Assembly (NCBI GenBank): GCA_029553475.1 | Contig: JAKPKV010000143.1 | Coordinates: forward strand, 22,814 to 86,813 | Direction of reading: 5' to 3' | DNA: 64,000 bases | Origin: Armatimonadota bacterium | GTDB taxonomy: Bacteria > Armatimonadota > Hebobacteria > CAIYQO01 | Shown here: piece after piece, positions 50,297-58,776 of the stretch | Layout: each line of letters begins with the position of its first letter | Numbering within the stretch: position 1 is the first letter of the stretch | Made by a program: the position numbers and the translations under genes | Notes under the pieces: model-generated | Told to the model about the DNA's origin: nothing | Seen by the model: only the letters and a program-made list of their open reading frames with translations | The model's database searches: none

Positions 50297-51463
50297 ATGC
50301 TCGATTACGGTTTCACCGAAGAACAAACCTTCATTCGGGACTGCGCGCGCGAGATCGCGGAGAAGAAGATCCGCCCGATTGCCGCCCACTGCGACGAGAC
50401 CGGGGAGTTCCCCTGGGAGGTGGTGAAGGCGCTGGCGGCGGCGGACCTGTGCGGCGTCTACATTGACGAGCGGTACGGCGGCCTCGGCGGCGCCTCCCCC
50501 ATCATGAACATGGTGATTGTCACCGAGGAGCTGTCCAAGGCGTGCGGCGGCATCTCGCTGGCCTTCGCCGCCACCGGGCTGGGCACGCTGCCGATCATCA
50601 TCTCCGGCTCCGAAGCGCAGAAGGAACAATACCTGCCGCGCATCGCCGCCGGGCAGGCGCTGGCGGCCTTCGGCCTCACCGAGGCCAACGCCGGCTCCAA
50701 CGTGGCGGGGATGACCACCCGCGCGGTGAAGGACGGTGACCACTACATCATCAACGGCACGAAACAGTGGATTACCAACGGCGGCGAGGCGGAGATCTAC
50801 ACCGTCTTCGCGGTGACGAACCCGGAGAAGGGCGCCCGCGGCATCTCCGCCTTCATCGTGGAGAAAGACACGCCGGGCTTCACCTTCGGGAAGAAAGAGG
50901 ACAAGCTGGGCATCCGCGCCAGCGCCACCCGCGAGCTGGTGTTCCAGGACTGCCGCGTGCACAAGGATCAGCTCCTCGGCCGCGAGGGCACCGGCTTCAT
51001 CACCGCGATGAAGACCTTCGACACCTCGCGCCCGGGCGTGGCCTCGCAGGCGGTGGGCATCGCCGCCGGCGCGCTGGAGCTGTCCGTGGAGTTCGCCAAC
51101 AATCGCAAGCAGTTCGGCGTGCCCGTCTCCAGCTTCCAGGGCCTGCGCTTCATGCTCGCCGACATGGCGATGCAGGTGGAGGCCGCGCGCGCGCTGGTGT
51201 ACGCCACCGCCCGCTTCATTGATAACAACCCCGGCGTGCGCCCGACGATCTATTCCGCGATGAGCAAATGCTTCGCCTCGGACGTCGCCATGCAGGTGAC
51301 GGTGGACGCCATCCAGGTCTTCGGCGGCCACGGCTACATGCGCGAATATCCCATCGAGAAATACATGCGCGACGCCAAGATCACCCAGATTTACGAGGGC
51401 ACCAATCAGATCCAGCGCGACGAAATCGGGCGCGTCCTGATTCAGGAGCTGCATCGGTCGTAG
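50297..51463 (+). CDS. Acyl-CoA dehydrogenase
   Basis: 388 residues from ATG 50297, with CAGGAG 8 nt upstream. All standard blocks are present: N-terminal helices (YGFTEEQTFIRDCAREIAEK), the FAD/substrate loop AAFGLTEANAGSNVAGMTTR, the beta domain IINGTKQWITNGGEAEIYTV, and the C-terminal QIYEGTNQIQRDEIGR with the catalytic-base Glu region of short- to medium-chain enzymes (YEGT). It oxidises an acyl-CoA to the trans-2-enoyl-CoA using FAD, passing electrons to ETF. No etf, thiolase or hydratase gene is adjacent, so chain-length specificity is unknown (butyryl-CoA-like is most likely). It has its own promoter and a hairpin after the stop. Confidence 0.95.
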   Translation: MLDYGFTEEQTFIRDCAREIAEKKIRPIAAHCDETGEFPWEVVKALAAADLCGVYIDERYGGLGGASPIMNMVIVTEELSKACGGISLAFAATGLGTLPIIISGSEAQKEQYLPRIAAGQALAAFGLTEANAGSNVAGMTTRAVKDGDHYIINGTKQWITNGGEAEIYTVFAVTNPEKGARGISAFIVEKDTPGFTFGKKEDKLGIRASATRELVFQDCRVHKDQLLGREGTGFITAMKTFDTSRPGVASQAVGIAAGALELSVEFANNRKQFGVPVSSFQGLRFMLADMAMQVEAARALVYATARFIDNNPGVRPTIYSAMSKCFASDVAMQVTVDAIQVFGGHGYMREYPIEKYMRDAKITQIYEGTNQIQRDEIGRVLIQELHRS

Positions 51464-51492
51464 CCGGTGGGATGGTGGCAGTCGGCGATGGA

Positions 51493-51520
51493 CGGCCCCC
51501 GCGCGCCCGCGCGGGGGCCG
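51493..51520 (+). terminator. GC hairpin after the acyl-CoA dehydrogenase gene
   Basis: Perfect 13-bp arms CGGCCCCCGCGCG (51493-51505) and CGCGCGGGGGCCG (51508-51520), 30 bases past the stop. No T-run follows, so termination strength is uncertain. Confidence 0.6.
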
Positions 51521-51615
51521 CGTCGTGCGTGGCGCTGTGCGGAGATGCGCGCACGGGTCGGACATATCCGCCGCCGCAACCGGCAACGATAGGGATGGCA
51601 CGCACGGAGGGGGCG

Positions 51616-51873
51616 ATGAATATTCTGTTGTGGATCATCCTGGGCGGCATCGCCGGGTGGCTGGCGAGCATGGTGATGGGCACGAACGCGCGGCAGGGGT
51701 GTCTGGCGGACGTGCTCATCGGCATCGCGGGGGCGCTGCTGGGCGGGTTTTTCTTCAACCTGCTGGGCGGGGCGGGCATCACGGGTTTCAACCTGTGGAG
51801 CCTGTTCGTGGCCGTGCTGGGCGCCGTCATCCTCATCGCCCTCCTGCGGGCGTTCCGGGGCGCGCGGCGCTGA
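51616..51873 (+). CDS. GlsB/YeaQ/YmgE family stress membrane protein
   Basis: 85 residues with three membrane helices: LLWIILGGIAGWLASMVMG, VLIGIAGALLGGFFFNLLG and NLWSLFVAVLGAVILIALLR. GGIAGWLAS and GIAGALLGG are the family signature. These small proteins of the transglycosylase-associated family are commonly stress- or stationary-phase-induced; the molecular role is not established. A close paralogue follows 51 bases later. The Shine-Dalgarno is GGAGGGGG. Confidence 0.88.
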   Translation: MNILLWIILGGIAGWLASMVMGTNARQGCLADVLIGIAGALLGGFFFNLLGGAGITGFNLWSLFVAVLGAVILIALLRAFRGARR

Positions 51874-51924
51874 TCGAATCCGCGGCCCGGCATCACGGCA
51901 TCACTCGCGGTAACGGAGGTCAGT

Positions 51925-52188
51925 ATGAACATCCTGTTGTGGATCATCTTCGGAGCGCTGGCCGGGTGGATCGCCAGCGTCATCATGGGCACGAATCGCC
52001 GGCAGGGGCTGCTGGGCGATATCCTCATCGGCATCGTCGGCGCCTTGCTCGGCGGATGGATCGCCAGCGCGCTGCTCGGCGTGGGCATCACCGGCTTCAA
52101 CCTGGTGAGCCTGCTCATCGCCGTCGGCGGCGCGGTGCTGCTCATCGTCATCATGCGGGCATTCCGCCGGCCGGCGACGATGCCGTAA
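51925..52188 (+). CDS. GlsB/YeaQ/YmgE family membrane protein, tandem paralogue
   Basis: 87 residues, about two-thirds identical by eye to the preceding protein: MNILLWIIFGALAGWIASVI, DILIGIVGALLGGWIASALL, NLVSLLIAVGGAVLLIVIM. It has the same three-helix layout and the same MNILLWII start. The pair arose by tandem duplication and is probably co-transcribed. Its Shine-Dalgarno is GGAGGTCAGT. A GC hairpin follows near 52204-52240, before the convergent acyltransferase gene. Confidence 0.88.
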   Translation: MNILLWIIFGALAGWIASVIMGTNRRQGLLGDILIGIVGALLGGWIASALLGVGITGFNLVSLLIAVGGAVLLIVIMRAFRRPATMP

Positions 52189-52243
52189 CGCGGCCTTCCC
52201 GCTCCGGGGCGGTGGGAGACGCCCGCCCCGGCGCGGGGCGCGA

Positions 52244-53455
52244 TCATTCGGCCGCGCGCCCCCACGTCATCCCGTCACGGAGGATGAAGCCGCCGGCGCA
52301 GCGGACGGGCTTGCCGGCGAGGGTGGTGTCGAGCAGGGCGCGGCGGAGCGCCGTGTCGCGCGGGGCGGCGCTCAGGTCGGCGGGCTTGCCGTCGAAGACG
52401 CGGAAGAAGGGGTCGAGGTCGTCGGAGAGCACCGGGAAGGCATGGAACTCGCGCTGCCAGCGCACGATATTGGCATCGGCGGGGAGCAGCTCCTCGTACT
52501 GAGCATCGAGCAGCCAGGTGAAGCAGGTGAAGGCGACGGGCGCGGGTTTTTCCGGGACGTGGCGCGCGAAGAAGGCGGGCGCGGCCCGCACGGAAGCGCC
52601 GCAGGCGTCGTAGTCCATGCGGCCGTCGGCGGGGATATGCATGTCCAGCACCGGGTCGCCGGGGCGCAGGACGCACGACCAGTCCGCCGGCGAGAGCGTC
52701 ATCGGTTCCGCCCGCACGCAGCCCTCGGGCGCAATCGGATGGCCGACGATACGTGTCCCATCCTCGGCGAAGACGGTGGTGAAGGCCGCGGGATCGGTGA
52801 CGCCGTTGGTGCCGTCAATGAGACCGTCGCGGCGGCAGCGCTGCGGAGCATCGAAAAAGGCGGTCACCTCGCCGGTCTCGCGGTGGCGGTAGGCGCGCAC
52901 CGGCCAGGGATTGGGCTTGTGGAGATATTGCATGCGGCCCACGCGGTAGAGCTGGCCGGCGAGATGGTAGCTCATCCACCCCAGGCGATCAAAGCCCCAT
53001 TCGCCGAAACGGCGGCGGTAGTTGCGCATCCACAGCGCCAGGTCGCGCAGCGTGGCGCGCGAGACGTCCAGGGGGATGCCCCGCAGGGCGTGGCCCTTCA
53101 GCATGGCGGGAATCTCCGCCAGCACCAGCGCCGCGGGGAAGAGCGGTTCGCCCGCCGGGCTCGGCCAGCGGCGAATCTCCCCTTCCACCCGCCGCGCGCC
53201 CAGCACCACGCGCCATAGCCACGCCAGCCTGGACAGCCGCGCATCCGCGCGCACCCGCGCCAGCATCGCCGCCAGCGGCGGCGGGATATCCTCCGGAAAC
53301 TCGCACAGCGCGGCGATCTCGCGCAGGTACGCCTCGGCGAGGAAATCGGGGCCGCCGGCGGGATACGTCGCCTCCGCCGCCTCCCAATACGCGCGCCAGC
53401 CCTCCGGCGGGTCGGCGATGCCGAGGGCGCGCATGGTGTCATCAAAGCCGTGCAT
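52244..53455 (-). CDS. Two-domain acyltransferase-like protein (NAT_N + GNAT_C)
   Basis: 403 residues. The N-terminal half is helical (DARLSRLAWLWRVVLGARRV; RNYRRRFGEWGFDRLGWMSY), and the C-terminal half has the pattern of the GNAT_C domain: GDPVLDMHIPADGRMDYDAC, then SVRAAPAFFARHVPEKP, then FTCFTWLLDAQYEELLPADANI and VRWQREFHAF. I recall this pairing of domains as annotated 'acyltransferase domain-containing protein' in many bacteria, mostly without a defined substrate. It is soluble and cytoplasmic. It is divergent from aspartate kinase with a 166-base gap. Confidence 0.7.
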   Translation of the reverse strand: MHGFDDTMRALGIADPPEGWRAYWEAAEATYPAGGPDFLAEAYLREIAALCEFPEDIPPPLAAMLARVRADARLSRLAWLWRVVLGARRVEGEIRRWPSPAGEPLFPAALVLAEIPAMLKGHALRGIPLDVSRATLRDLALWMRNYRRRFGEWGFDRLGWMSYHLAGQLYRVGRMQYLHKPNPWPVRAYRHRETGEVTAFFDAPQRCRRDGLIDGTNGVTDPAAFTTVFAEDGTRIVGHPIAPEGCVRAEPMTLSPADWSCVLRPGDPVLDMHIPADGRMDYDACGASVRAAPAFFARHVPEKPAPVAFTCFTWLLDAQYEELLPADANIVRWQREFHAFPVLSDDLDPFFRVFDGKPADLSAAPRDTALRRALLDTTLAGKPVRCAGGFILRDGMTWGRAAE

Positions 53456-53562
53456 GTCGCTTCATTCACGGTTGAGCGGGGAAATCCTTTTTCGCGACGA
53501 CGTGCGGGGGGCGCGAGGCGTGGCAATCGCGGCGGGCGGACCGAGCGGTATGGAGTAGCATG

Positions 53563-53596
53563 AAACGCCGTTCTCGTGGTATAAATAACGGCGTTT
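53563..53596 (+). promoter_or_regulatory. Hairpin with a -10-like element in its loop, upstream of aspartate kinase
   Basis: AAACGCCGTT (53563-53572) and AACGGCGTTT (53587-53596) are perfect complements. The 14-nt loop contains TATAAA (53580-53585). It ends 26 bases before the aspartate kinase start, so the palindrome could be an operator over the promoter or a leader hairpin. Confidence 0.5.
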
Positions 53597-53621
53597 TCGA
53601 CTGGTAGTGAGGAGTCGTCGG

Positions 53622-54986
53622 ATGAAAGTGGTGAAATTCGGGGGCAGCTCGCTGGCGAGCGCCGAGCAGGTGCGTAAGGTCTGCGACATCGTGGTATGCG
53701 ATGCGGAGCGCAAAATCGTGGTCGTCTCCGCGCCGGGGAAACGGGAGACAGCGGATAGCAAAGTGACCGATCTGCTCATCGCCGCCGCGAACGCGCGCCT
53801 GGGCGGGCAGCCGGGCGAGGTGGAGATAGACCGGGTCATCGCACGGTATGCCGCCATCGCCGCCGACCTCGGCCTGCCGGACGGCGCGACCGATGACATC
53901 GCCGCCGACCTGCGCGCGCGGCTGGCGATGGCGACCGCCGACGCCGGCCTCTACCTGGATACCCTGAAGGCCGCCGGCGAAGACAACTGCGCGAAACTGG
54001 TGGCAACCTATCTGCGTGCGCGGGGCGTGGATGCCCACTACGTAGACCCGCGCGCCGCCGGCATGGTGCTCTCCGAGGAATCCGGCAACGCCCGCGTGCT
54101 GGAGGAAGCGTACGCGCGGCTGAGCACGCTGCGCGATCTGCCCGGCCGGCTCATCTTCCCCGGTTTCTTCGGCTACTCGCGCTCCGGCAAAGTGGTCACC
54201 TTCCCCCGCGGCGGCTCCGACATCACCGGCGCCATCCTCGCCCGCGCCGTCGCCGCCGACGTGTATGAAAACTTCACCGACGTGGACTCCGTCTTCGCCG
54301 CCTCGCCGGCGATCGTCGCGCATCCGGAAGCCGTCACCGAGATCACCTACCGCGAGATGCGCGAGCTCTCCTACGCCGGCTTCTCCGTGTTCCACGATGA
54401 GGCGCTGGAACCCGTCTTCCACGCCGGCATCACGGTGAATATCAAGAACACCAACAACCCCGCCGCCCCCGGCACGCGCATCGTTGCCCGGCGCGCGGTG
54501 GCGCCGCAGCGGCCGGTGGTGGGCATCGCCGCCTCCCGGGGCTTTTGCAGCATTTATGTCAGCAAATACATGATGAACCGCGAGATCGGCTTCGGCCGCC
54601 GCCTGCTGCAGATTTTCGAAGAGGAAGGCCTCTCCTTCGAGCACATGCCGTCCGGCATTGACAACATCTCCGTCATCGTGCCGGAATCCGCCTTCACCGC
54701 CACGGTGGCGGCGCACATCCTCGGCCGCATCAGTCGCGAGCTGGACGCCGACGACGTGAGCGTGGAACGCGGGCTGACGCTGGTGATGGTGGTCGGCGAA
54801 GGGATGAGCCACACCGTCGGCCTCGCCGGCCGCGCCTGCCGCGCCTTCGCCCGCGCCGCCGTCAACCTGGAAATGATCAACCAGGGCTCCAGCGAGGTGA
54901 GCATGATGTTCGGCATCAAGGACGACGACATGACCGCCGCCGTGCGCGCGCTGTATGAGGAGTTCTTCGCCGCCGTGCCGGCGTGA
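53622..54986 (+). CDS. Aspartate kinase
   Basis: 454 residues from ATG 53622, with GAGGAG 8 nt upstream. The kinase motif MKVVKFGGSSLASAEQVRKV starts the protein. GRLIFPGFFGYSRSGKVVTFPRGGSD and DVYENFTDVDSVFAASP mark the nucleotide/aspartate site. Two ACT domains follow after about residue 310 (GIAASRGFCSIYVSKYMMNR; VVGEGMSHTVGLAGRACRAF ... NQGSSEVSMMFGIKDDD). It phosphorylates L-aspartate, the first step to lysine, threonine and methionine, and the ACT domains imply allosteric feedback. The length is like class III monofunctional enzymes, without a dehydrogenase fusion. No other pathway gene is adjacent. Confidence 0.95.
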   Translation: MKVVKFGGSSLASAEQVRKVCDIVVCDAERKIVVVSAPGKRETADSKVTDLLIAAANARLGGQPGEVEIDRVIARYAAIAADLGLPDGATDDIAADLRARLAMATADAGLYLDTLKAAGEDNCAKLVATYLRARGVDAHYVDPRAAGMVLSEESGNARVLEEAYARLSTLRDLPGRLIFPGFFGYSRSGKVVTFPRGGSDITGAILARAVAADVYENFTDVDSVFAASPAIVAHPEAVTEITYREMRELSYAGFSVFHDEALEPVFHAGITVNIKNTNNPAAPGTRIVARRAVAPQRPVVGIAASRGFCSIYVSKYMMNREIGFGRRLLQIFEEEGLSFEHMPSGIDNISVIVPESAFTATVAAHILGRISRELDADDVSVERGLTLVMVVGEGMSHTVGLAGRACRAFARAAVNLEMINQGSSEVSMMFGIKDDDMTAAVRALYEEFFAAVPA

Positions 54987-55123
54987 GCGGGGGGACGGGG
55001 GACAGCCTTCGGCGGTGACGCCGGAGGCTGTGATGTAGGGTATTCGGCGGAATAAGGCGGCAATGTCAGGCTTGCGTGTCTTTGCGCATCCAGCACGAGC
55101 CTCGCCCGCGTGTGCCGGAACCG

Positions 55124-55768
55124 TCAATCAGTCCACGTTGGCGGAGACACCTCAGCTTCCGCCCCTCGCCAGCGCTCCAGATGGCTGACGTCATTCACCC
55201 CGGCCACGCGCGTCCAGCCGTCCGCGTACACGAGGCGGGTGAGGCCGCCGTGATCGGTGGCGAGGGTCCAGTAGCGTTCGGGGGGGAGCCGCAGGCAGTG
55301 TGCCAGCACGGCGCGGATGGGGCCGTCGTGCGCCACCACGGCGAGGGCGGGCTCCGGGCGGGCGCACAGCTCGGTGAACGCCGCCACGACGCGCGCCGCC
55401 ATCTGCCGCGCGGATTCGCCGCCGGGCAGGGCGGCGCCCAGCGGATCGGCGTCGAAGGCCGCCCGCAGGCCGGGCACGGCCTGAAAATCCTCCCACGGGC
55501 AATCTTCCAGCGCCCCGCAGGACACCTCCCGCCAGCGGGCATCCGGCTCGACGGCGCCCGCCCAGGCGGCGGCGATGATCTCGGCCGTCATGCGCGCCCG
55601 CCGCAGGTCGCTGCACACCACCGGCATCGGCCCCAGCGGCGCCAGCCGCGCCGCGGTCGCTGCCGCCTGCGCGCGCCCGCGCGCGCTCAACGGATGATCG
55701 CTCCAGCCGATCATCCGCCCGCGGTCGTTGCCCACGGAATGGCCATGGCGCACGAGATAGATGTTCAT
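55124..55768 (-). CDS. cobC: Histidine phosphatase, probable alpha-ribazole phosphatase
   Basis: 214 residues. The phosphohistidine motif is IYLVRHGHSVGN (RHG). The later conserved Arg is in VVCSDLRRARMTAE, Glu in PGGESARQM and the second His in AVVAHDGPIRAVL. In the nucleotide-loop pathway CobC removes the 5'-phosphate from alpha-ribazole-5'-phosphate or adenosylcobalamin phosphate. The ATG overlaps the cobS stop by 4 bases (ATGA), so the operon context supports CobC over a generic phosphoglycerate mutase-like phosphatase. It is the last gene in the cluster. The cobC name comes mainly from context. Confidence 0.85.
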   Translation of the reverse strand: MNIYLVRHGHSVGNDRGRMIGWSDHPLSARGRAQAAATAARLAPLGPMPVVCSDLRRARMTAEIIAAAWAGAVEPDARWREVSCGALEDCPWEDFQAVPGLRAAFDADPLGAALPGGESARQMAARVVAAFTELCARPEPALAVVAHDGPIRAVLAHCLRLPPERYWTLATDHGGLTRLVYADGWTRVAGVNDVSHLERWRGAEAEVSPPTWTD

Positions 55769-56580
55769 GGCAGCCACCGCGCGAAGACGCACCCCAGCAG
55801 CACCGCCGTGACCTCGCTGAGTTCTATCCCGCATCCATACACGTCGCCGGTCAGGCCGCCGAGTTTCGCGGCGATGCGCGCCTGGATGAACAGCGGAATG
55901 GCCAGGGCGAGGGCGACGAGGAGCAGACCGTCCACGCGACCCGCCAGCCAGCCGGCGGCGGCGACGGTGAGTAGGGCGAGGGGCAGCGCGTGCGGCGCGC
56001 GGCCGGTGGTGAACATCCCGCCGGTGCCCTGCGCGCGGGCATAGGGGAAGAGCCGCAGATTGAGCAGCGGCAGCGCGCGGGCGGCGGCCCAGCCGGCGAG
56101 TAGCGGCAACAGCGCCGTCGCCGGCGGCAGCGCGGCCAGCGCGGCGACTTTCACCAGCAGCACGGCGACGGCGCCGAAGACGCCCATCGCCCCCACCCGG
56201 CTGTCCTTCATGATCTCCAGCGCGCGCGCGCGGGGGGCGCCGCTGCCGGCGCCGTCGCAGGTATCCATCAGCCCGTCGAGATGCAGCGCGCCGGTGGCCG
56301 TTTCCAGCAGCACGACGGCGAGCGCCGCCGCCAGCAGCGACGCCTCGCCCCCCGCGAAAAGCCTCGCCCCGCCGAGATAAAGCCCCCACCCGAGCAGCCC
56401 CAGCGCCGCCCCCACCGCCGGATACCACCCCATGCTGGCGCGCAAATCATCCGGCGTCACCTCGCCGCGTAGCGGCAGCGGCAGGCGCGTGAGGAAAGTG
56501 ACCGCCAGCGCAAACCGCCGCCAGCGGACGGCGAGCCAGGAACGGCGGGGCGATTCGGTTGTTGGCGCTTCCGTCGTCAT
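55765..56580 (-). CDS. cobS: Adenosylcobinamide-GDP ribazoletransferase (cobalamin synthase)
   Basis: 271 residues from ATG 56580. About six or seven membrane helices are visible, and the family motif is GALHLDGLMDTCDG, followed by KDSRVGAMGVFGAV and LGGLTGDVYGCGIELSEVTA. The start LAVTFLTRLPLP matches the 'fLTriP' N-terminus of CobS. It joins adenosylcobinamide-GDP to alpha-ribazole(-phosphate) in the cytoplasmic membrane, completing the lower loop. The stop overlaps cobC, and cobT is 51 bases upstream. Confidence 0.95.
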   Translation of the reverse strand: MTTEAPTTESPRRSWLAVRWRRFALAVTFLTRLPLPLRGEVTPDDLRASMGWYPAVGAALGLLGWGLYLGGARLFAGGEASLLAAALAVVLLETATGALHLDGLMDTCDGAGSGAPRARALEIMKDSRVGAMGVFGAVAVLLVKVAALAALPPATALLPLLAGWAAARALPLLNLRLFPYARAQGTGGMFTTGRAPHALPLALLTVAAAGWLAGRVDGLLLVALALAIPLFIQARIAAKLGGLTGDVYGCGIELSEVTAVLLGCVFARWLP

Positions 56581-56631
56581 GCCATCACCAGCATACCACA
56601 GAATGCCGGTGAGCACACCGGCGCTCCCGGA

Positions 56632-57696
56632 TTACGCGTTCACCGTCTCGCTCGCCACCCCCGCGCTCTCAAACGTCGCCATCTCGCACAGCGTGCGGGC
56701 GGCGGCGTCGGCGAGGAAGATGCCGAGGACGGCGCCGGTGCCCTCGCCCAGGCGCATCTGCAGGTCGAACAGCGGGGTGAGGCCGAGTTCGGCGAAGACC
56801 ACCTGATGGCCCACTTCGACGGAGAGGTGGCTGGGGAGGATGTAGTCGGCCATGCCGCGGCAGAGGCGGGCGGCGGTGAGCGCGGCGGCGCCGGAGATGA
56901 AGCCGTCCATCACCACCGGGATGCGGCGGGCGGCGGCGGCGAGCATGGCGCCGGCGAGGGCGGCGATCTCCAGCCCGCCCACCTTCGCCATCACGTCCAC
57001 CGGGTCGTCGCGGTCGGGGGCGTTCACCGCCAGCGCGCGCGCGATGACCTCCACCTTGCGCGCCAACCCCGCGTCGCTGACGCCGGTGCCGCGACCGGTC
57101 ACCCGCGCCGCCGGCAGGCCGGTGAGGGCGGCGATGATCGCCGAGCTCGGCGTGGTGTTGCCGATGCCCATCTCGCCGGTGGCGAGGATGTCGAGGCCGT
57201 CCGCCGCCAGCTCTTCGACGAGGTCAATGCCCACCTGGAAGGCTTGCAGCGCCTCCGCGCGGGTCATCGCCGGGCCGGTCGCCATATTCGCCGTGCCCGC
57301 GCGCACCTTGCGGTGGCGCACGCCGTCGCAGCCGGCGAGGTCGGCAGCCACGCCTACATCGGTGACCACCACCCGCGCGCCCACCTGGCGGGACAAGACG
57401 TTGATGGCCGCGCCGCCGGCGACGAAGTTATACACCATCTGCGGCGTCACTTCGGAGGGAAACGCGCTCACGCCCTCGGCGGTGACGCCGTGATCGCCCG
57501 CCATCACCGCCACGGCTTTGCGCGCTAGTCGGGGCAGCGGGACGCCGGTGATGCCCGCGAGCTGAATCGAGAGCGTCTCCAGCCGCCCCAGCGCCAGCGG
57601 CGGCTTGGTGAGCATCCCCTGGCGCGCGGTGGCGGCGGCCATGGCCGCGGCGTCGAGCGGCTGAATGGCCGCGATGGTGGTGAAAAGGTCGGGCAT
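56632..57696 (-). CDS. cobT: Nicotinate-nucleotide-dimethylbenzimidazole phosphoribosyltransferase
   Basis: 354 residues, the usual length, from ATG 57696 with AAGGAG 6 nt upstream. Family blocks: LGRLETLSIQLAGITG, VMAGDHGVTAEGVSAFPSEV, ATGEMGIGNTTPSSAIIAAL, and the C-terminal LGEGTGAVLGIFLADAAART with catalytic-region Glu. It activates the lower-ligand base to alpha-ribazole-5'-phosphate. Its promoter may lie in the preceding repeat copy C, where GTATACTATACT occurs at 57714-57725, or it may be read through from cobU. Confidence 0.95.
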   Translation of the reverse strand: MPDLFTTIAAIQPLDAAAMAAATARQGMLTKPPLALGRLETLSIQLAGITGVPLPRLARKAVAVMAGDHGVTAEGVSAFPSEVTPQMVYNFVAGGAAINVLSRQVGARVVVTDVGVAADLAGCDGVRHRKVRAGTANMATGPAMTRAEALQAFQVGIDLVEELAADGLDILATGEMGIGNTTPSSAIIAALTGLPAARVTGRGTGVSDAGLARKVEVIARALAVNAPDRDDPVDVMAKVGGLEIAALAGAMLAAAARRIPVVMDGFISGAAALTAARLCRGMADYILPSHLSVEVGHQVVFAELGLTPLFDLQMRLGEGTGAVLGIFLADAAARTLCEMATFESAGVASETVNA

Positions 57697-57734
57697 GATG
57701 GCTCCTTCGTGTGTATACTATACTGTGCACCTCT

Positions 57735-57917
57735 CCTCCCCCCCCCCCGCTCAGGGGAGGGGGCCAGGGGTCATAGGCGTCACGCTAGGGTTCGCGTATC
57801 CTTCGTACTCGTACTCATTAGGAGCGCAGACATCCTGTCCGCACGTATTTGATTTCGAGCACGAGTACGAGTACGACTACGAGTGCTGACGCGCTGATGG
57901 CGCGTAGGGGGCCGGGG
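57735..57917. repeat. Modular palindromic element with hexamers (copy C), inside the cob cluster
   Basis: A reversed, shortened version of copy B. The segment GGCGTCACGCTAGGGTTCGC then CTTCGTACTCGTACTC (57776-57816) matches the reverse complement of 38299-38335. CAGACATCCTGTCCGCACGTA (57828-57848) matches copy A at 24460-24480. GAGCACGAGTACGAGTACGA and a TAC/GAG tract (57857-57885) precede GCTGACGCGCTGATGG, which matches the left end of copy B. It separates cobU from cobT. Confidence 0.8.
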
Positions 57918-57928
57918 AGAGCGGTGCA

Positions 57929-58477
57929 TCAGCGTATCACCTGCGCCGCCAGCGCCTTCACCTCCACCGGCAGGCCGGCGATGAGGACATAGACGCGGTC
58001 GGCGGCGGCGGCGAGGCGCTGATTGGCGCGACCGAGGGCGTCGCGGTAGGCGCGACCCAACGGATATTCCGGCACGAGGCCGAGGCCGACCTCGTTGGAG
58101 ACGAGAAGAAGGTCGGCCCCGGCCTCGTGGTATGCGGCGAGCACCGCATCCGTTGCGCTTCGGATGCGGTCTTCCGCCGTCGTTGCGTCAACGAGCAGCA
58201 GATTGCTCACCAGCAGCGTCAGACAATCGAGCAGAAAACAGTCCGTGTCGGCGGCGTGGGCGCGGATGGCCGCCGCGGGGTCCAGCGGGCACTCGACCGT
58301 GCGCCAGCCGGCGGGGCGCTCCGCGCGATGGGCGGCGATGCGCGCGGCCATCTCGTCATCGAAAGCCTGCGCGGTGGCGAGATACGTCACCTGCCCCCCG
58401 TGCGCCGCCGCCAGACGCTCGGCAAAGGTGCTCTTGCCGCTGCGCGCGCCACCTAAAATCACGGTCAATTCGCTCAT
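57929..58477 (-). CDS. cobU: Adenosylcobinamide kinase / GTP:adenosylcobinamide-phosphate guanylyltransferase
   Basis: 182 residues. The P-loop is LTVILGGARSGKSTFAERLA. His for the guanylylated intermediate is in RIAAHRAERPAGW. LLLVSNEVGLGLVPEYPLGR carries the conserved 'SNEvG.G.VP....R.FRD' block (here RAYRDALG). It phosphorylates adenosylcobinamide and transfers GMP to it. This is the first cob gene, 113 bases after the cobalamin riboswitch, so it is repressed when adenosylcobalamin is abundant. Confidence 0.95.
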   Translation of the reverse strand: MSELTVILGGARSGKSTFAERLAAAHGGQVTYLATAQAFDDEMAARIAAHRAERPAGWRTVECPLDPAAAIRAHAADTDCFLLDCLTLLVSNLLLVDATTAEDRIRSATDAVLAAYHEAGADLLLVSNEVGLGLVPEYPLGRAYRDALGRANQRLAAAADRVYVLIAGLPVEVKALAAQVIR

Positions 58478-58497
58478 GGTACCCACGGAAAGCACAC

Positions 58498-58523
58498 GGC
58501 CCCAGCCGGAGGGGGCTGGGGCC
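58498..58523 (-). promoter_or_regulatory. Perfect 10-bp hairpin between riboswitch and cobU
   Basis: Arms 58498-58507 and 58514-58523 (GGCCCCAGCC / GGCTGGGGCC) with a 6-nt loop lie 21 bases before the cobU start. It is the likely expression platform of the upstream riboswitch. It lacks a long U-tract, so it may act on translation as much as termination. Confidence 0.65.
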
Positions 58524-58589
58524 GATGGTATGCACGCTGGGCATCGTCGGCGCACCACAACCCTCCCGCGAGGCTGCACGGCATTGCGC

Positions 58590-58760
58590 GCCTGACCGGT
58601 CTCCTGGCTTCCGCGTCTCCCTCCCCGCGCGCCTTCCCATCCTCCTTCGCCAAGGCTACGGAGGACAGTGGCATGCTGCGCGGCTCGTCAGCGGTCACAG
58701 TTGCGGGGCAGCGCCGGATTTCCACCGGCTTCCCGACATCAGACAGGGGTAGTGTACCGG
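58590..58760 (-). ncRNA. Cobalamin riboswitch
   Basis: On the minus strand, in order: GGGAAGCCGGTGGAAATCCGG, GCTGCCCCGCAACTGTGACC (the B12-box class signature with GCCCC-CGCAACTGT), GCCACTG, GGGAAGGC, then GAAGCCAGGAGACCGGTCAG as the 3' strand. This is the canonical adenosylcobalamin aptamer. It ends about 110 bases before cobU and controls it, possibly cobTSC too. Confidence 0.96.
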
Positions 58761-58776
58761 ATGGAAGGGGGAGGCG

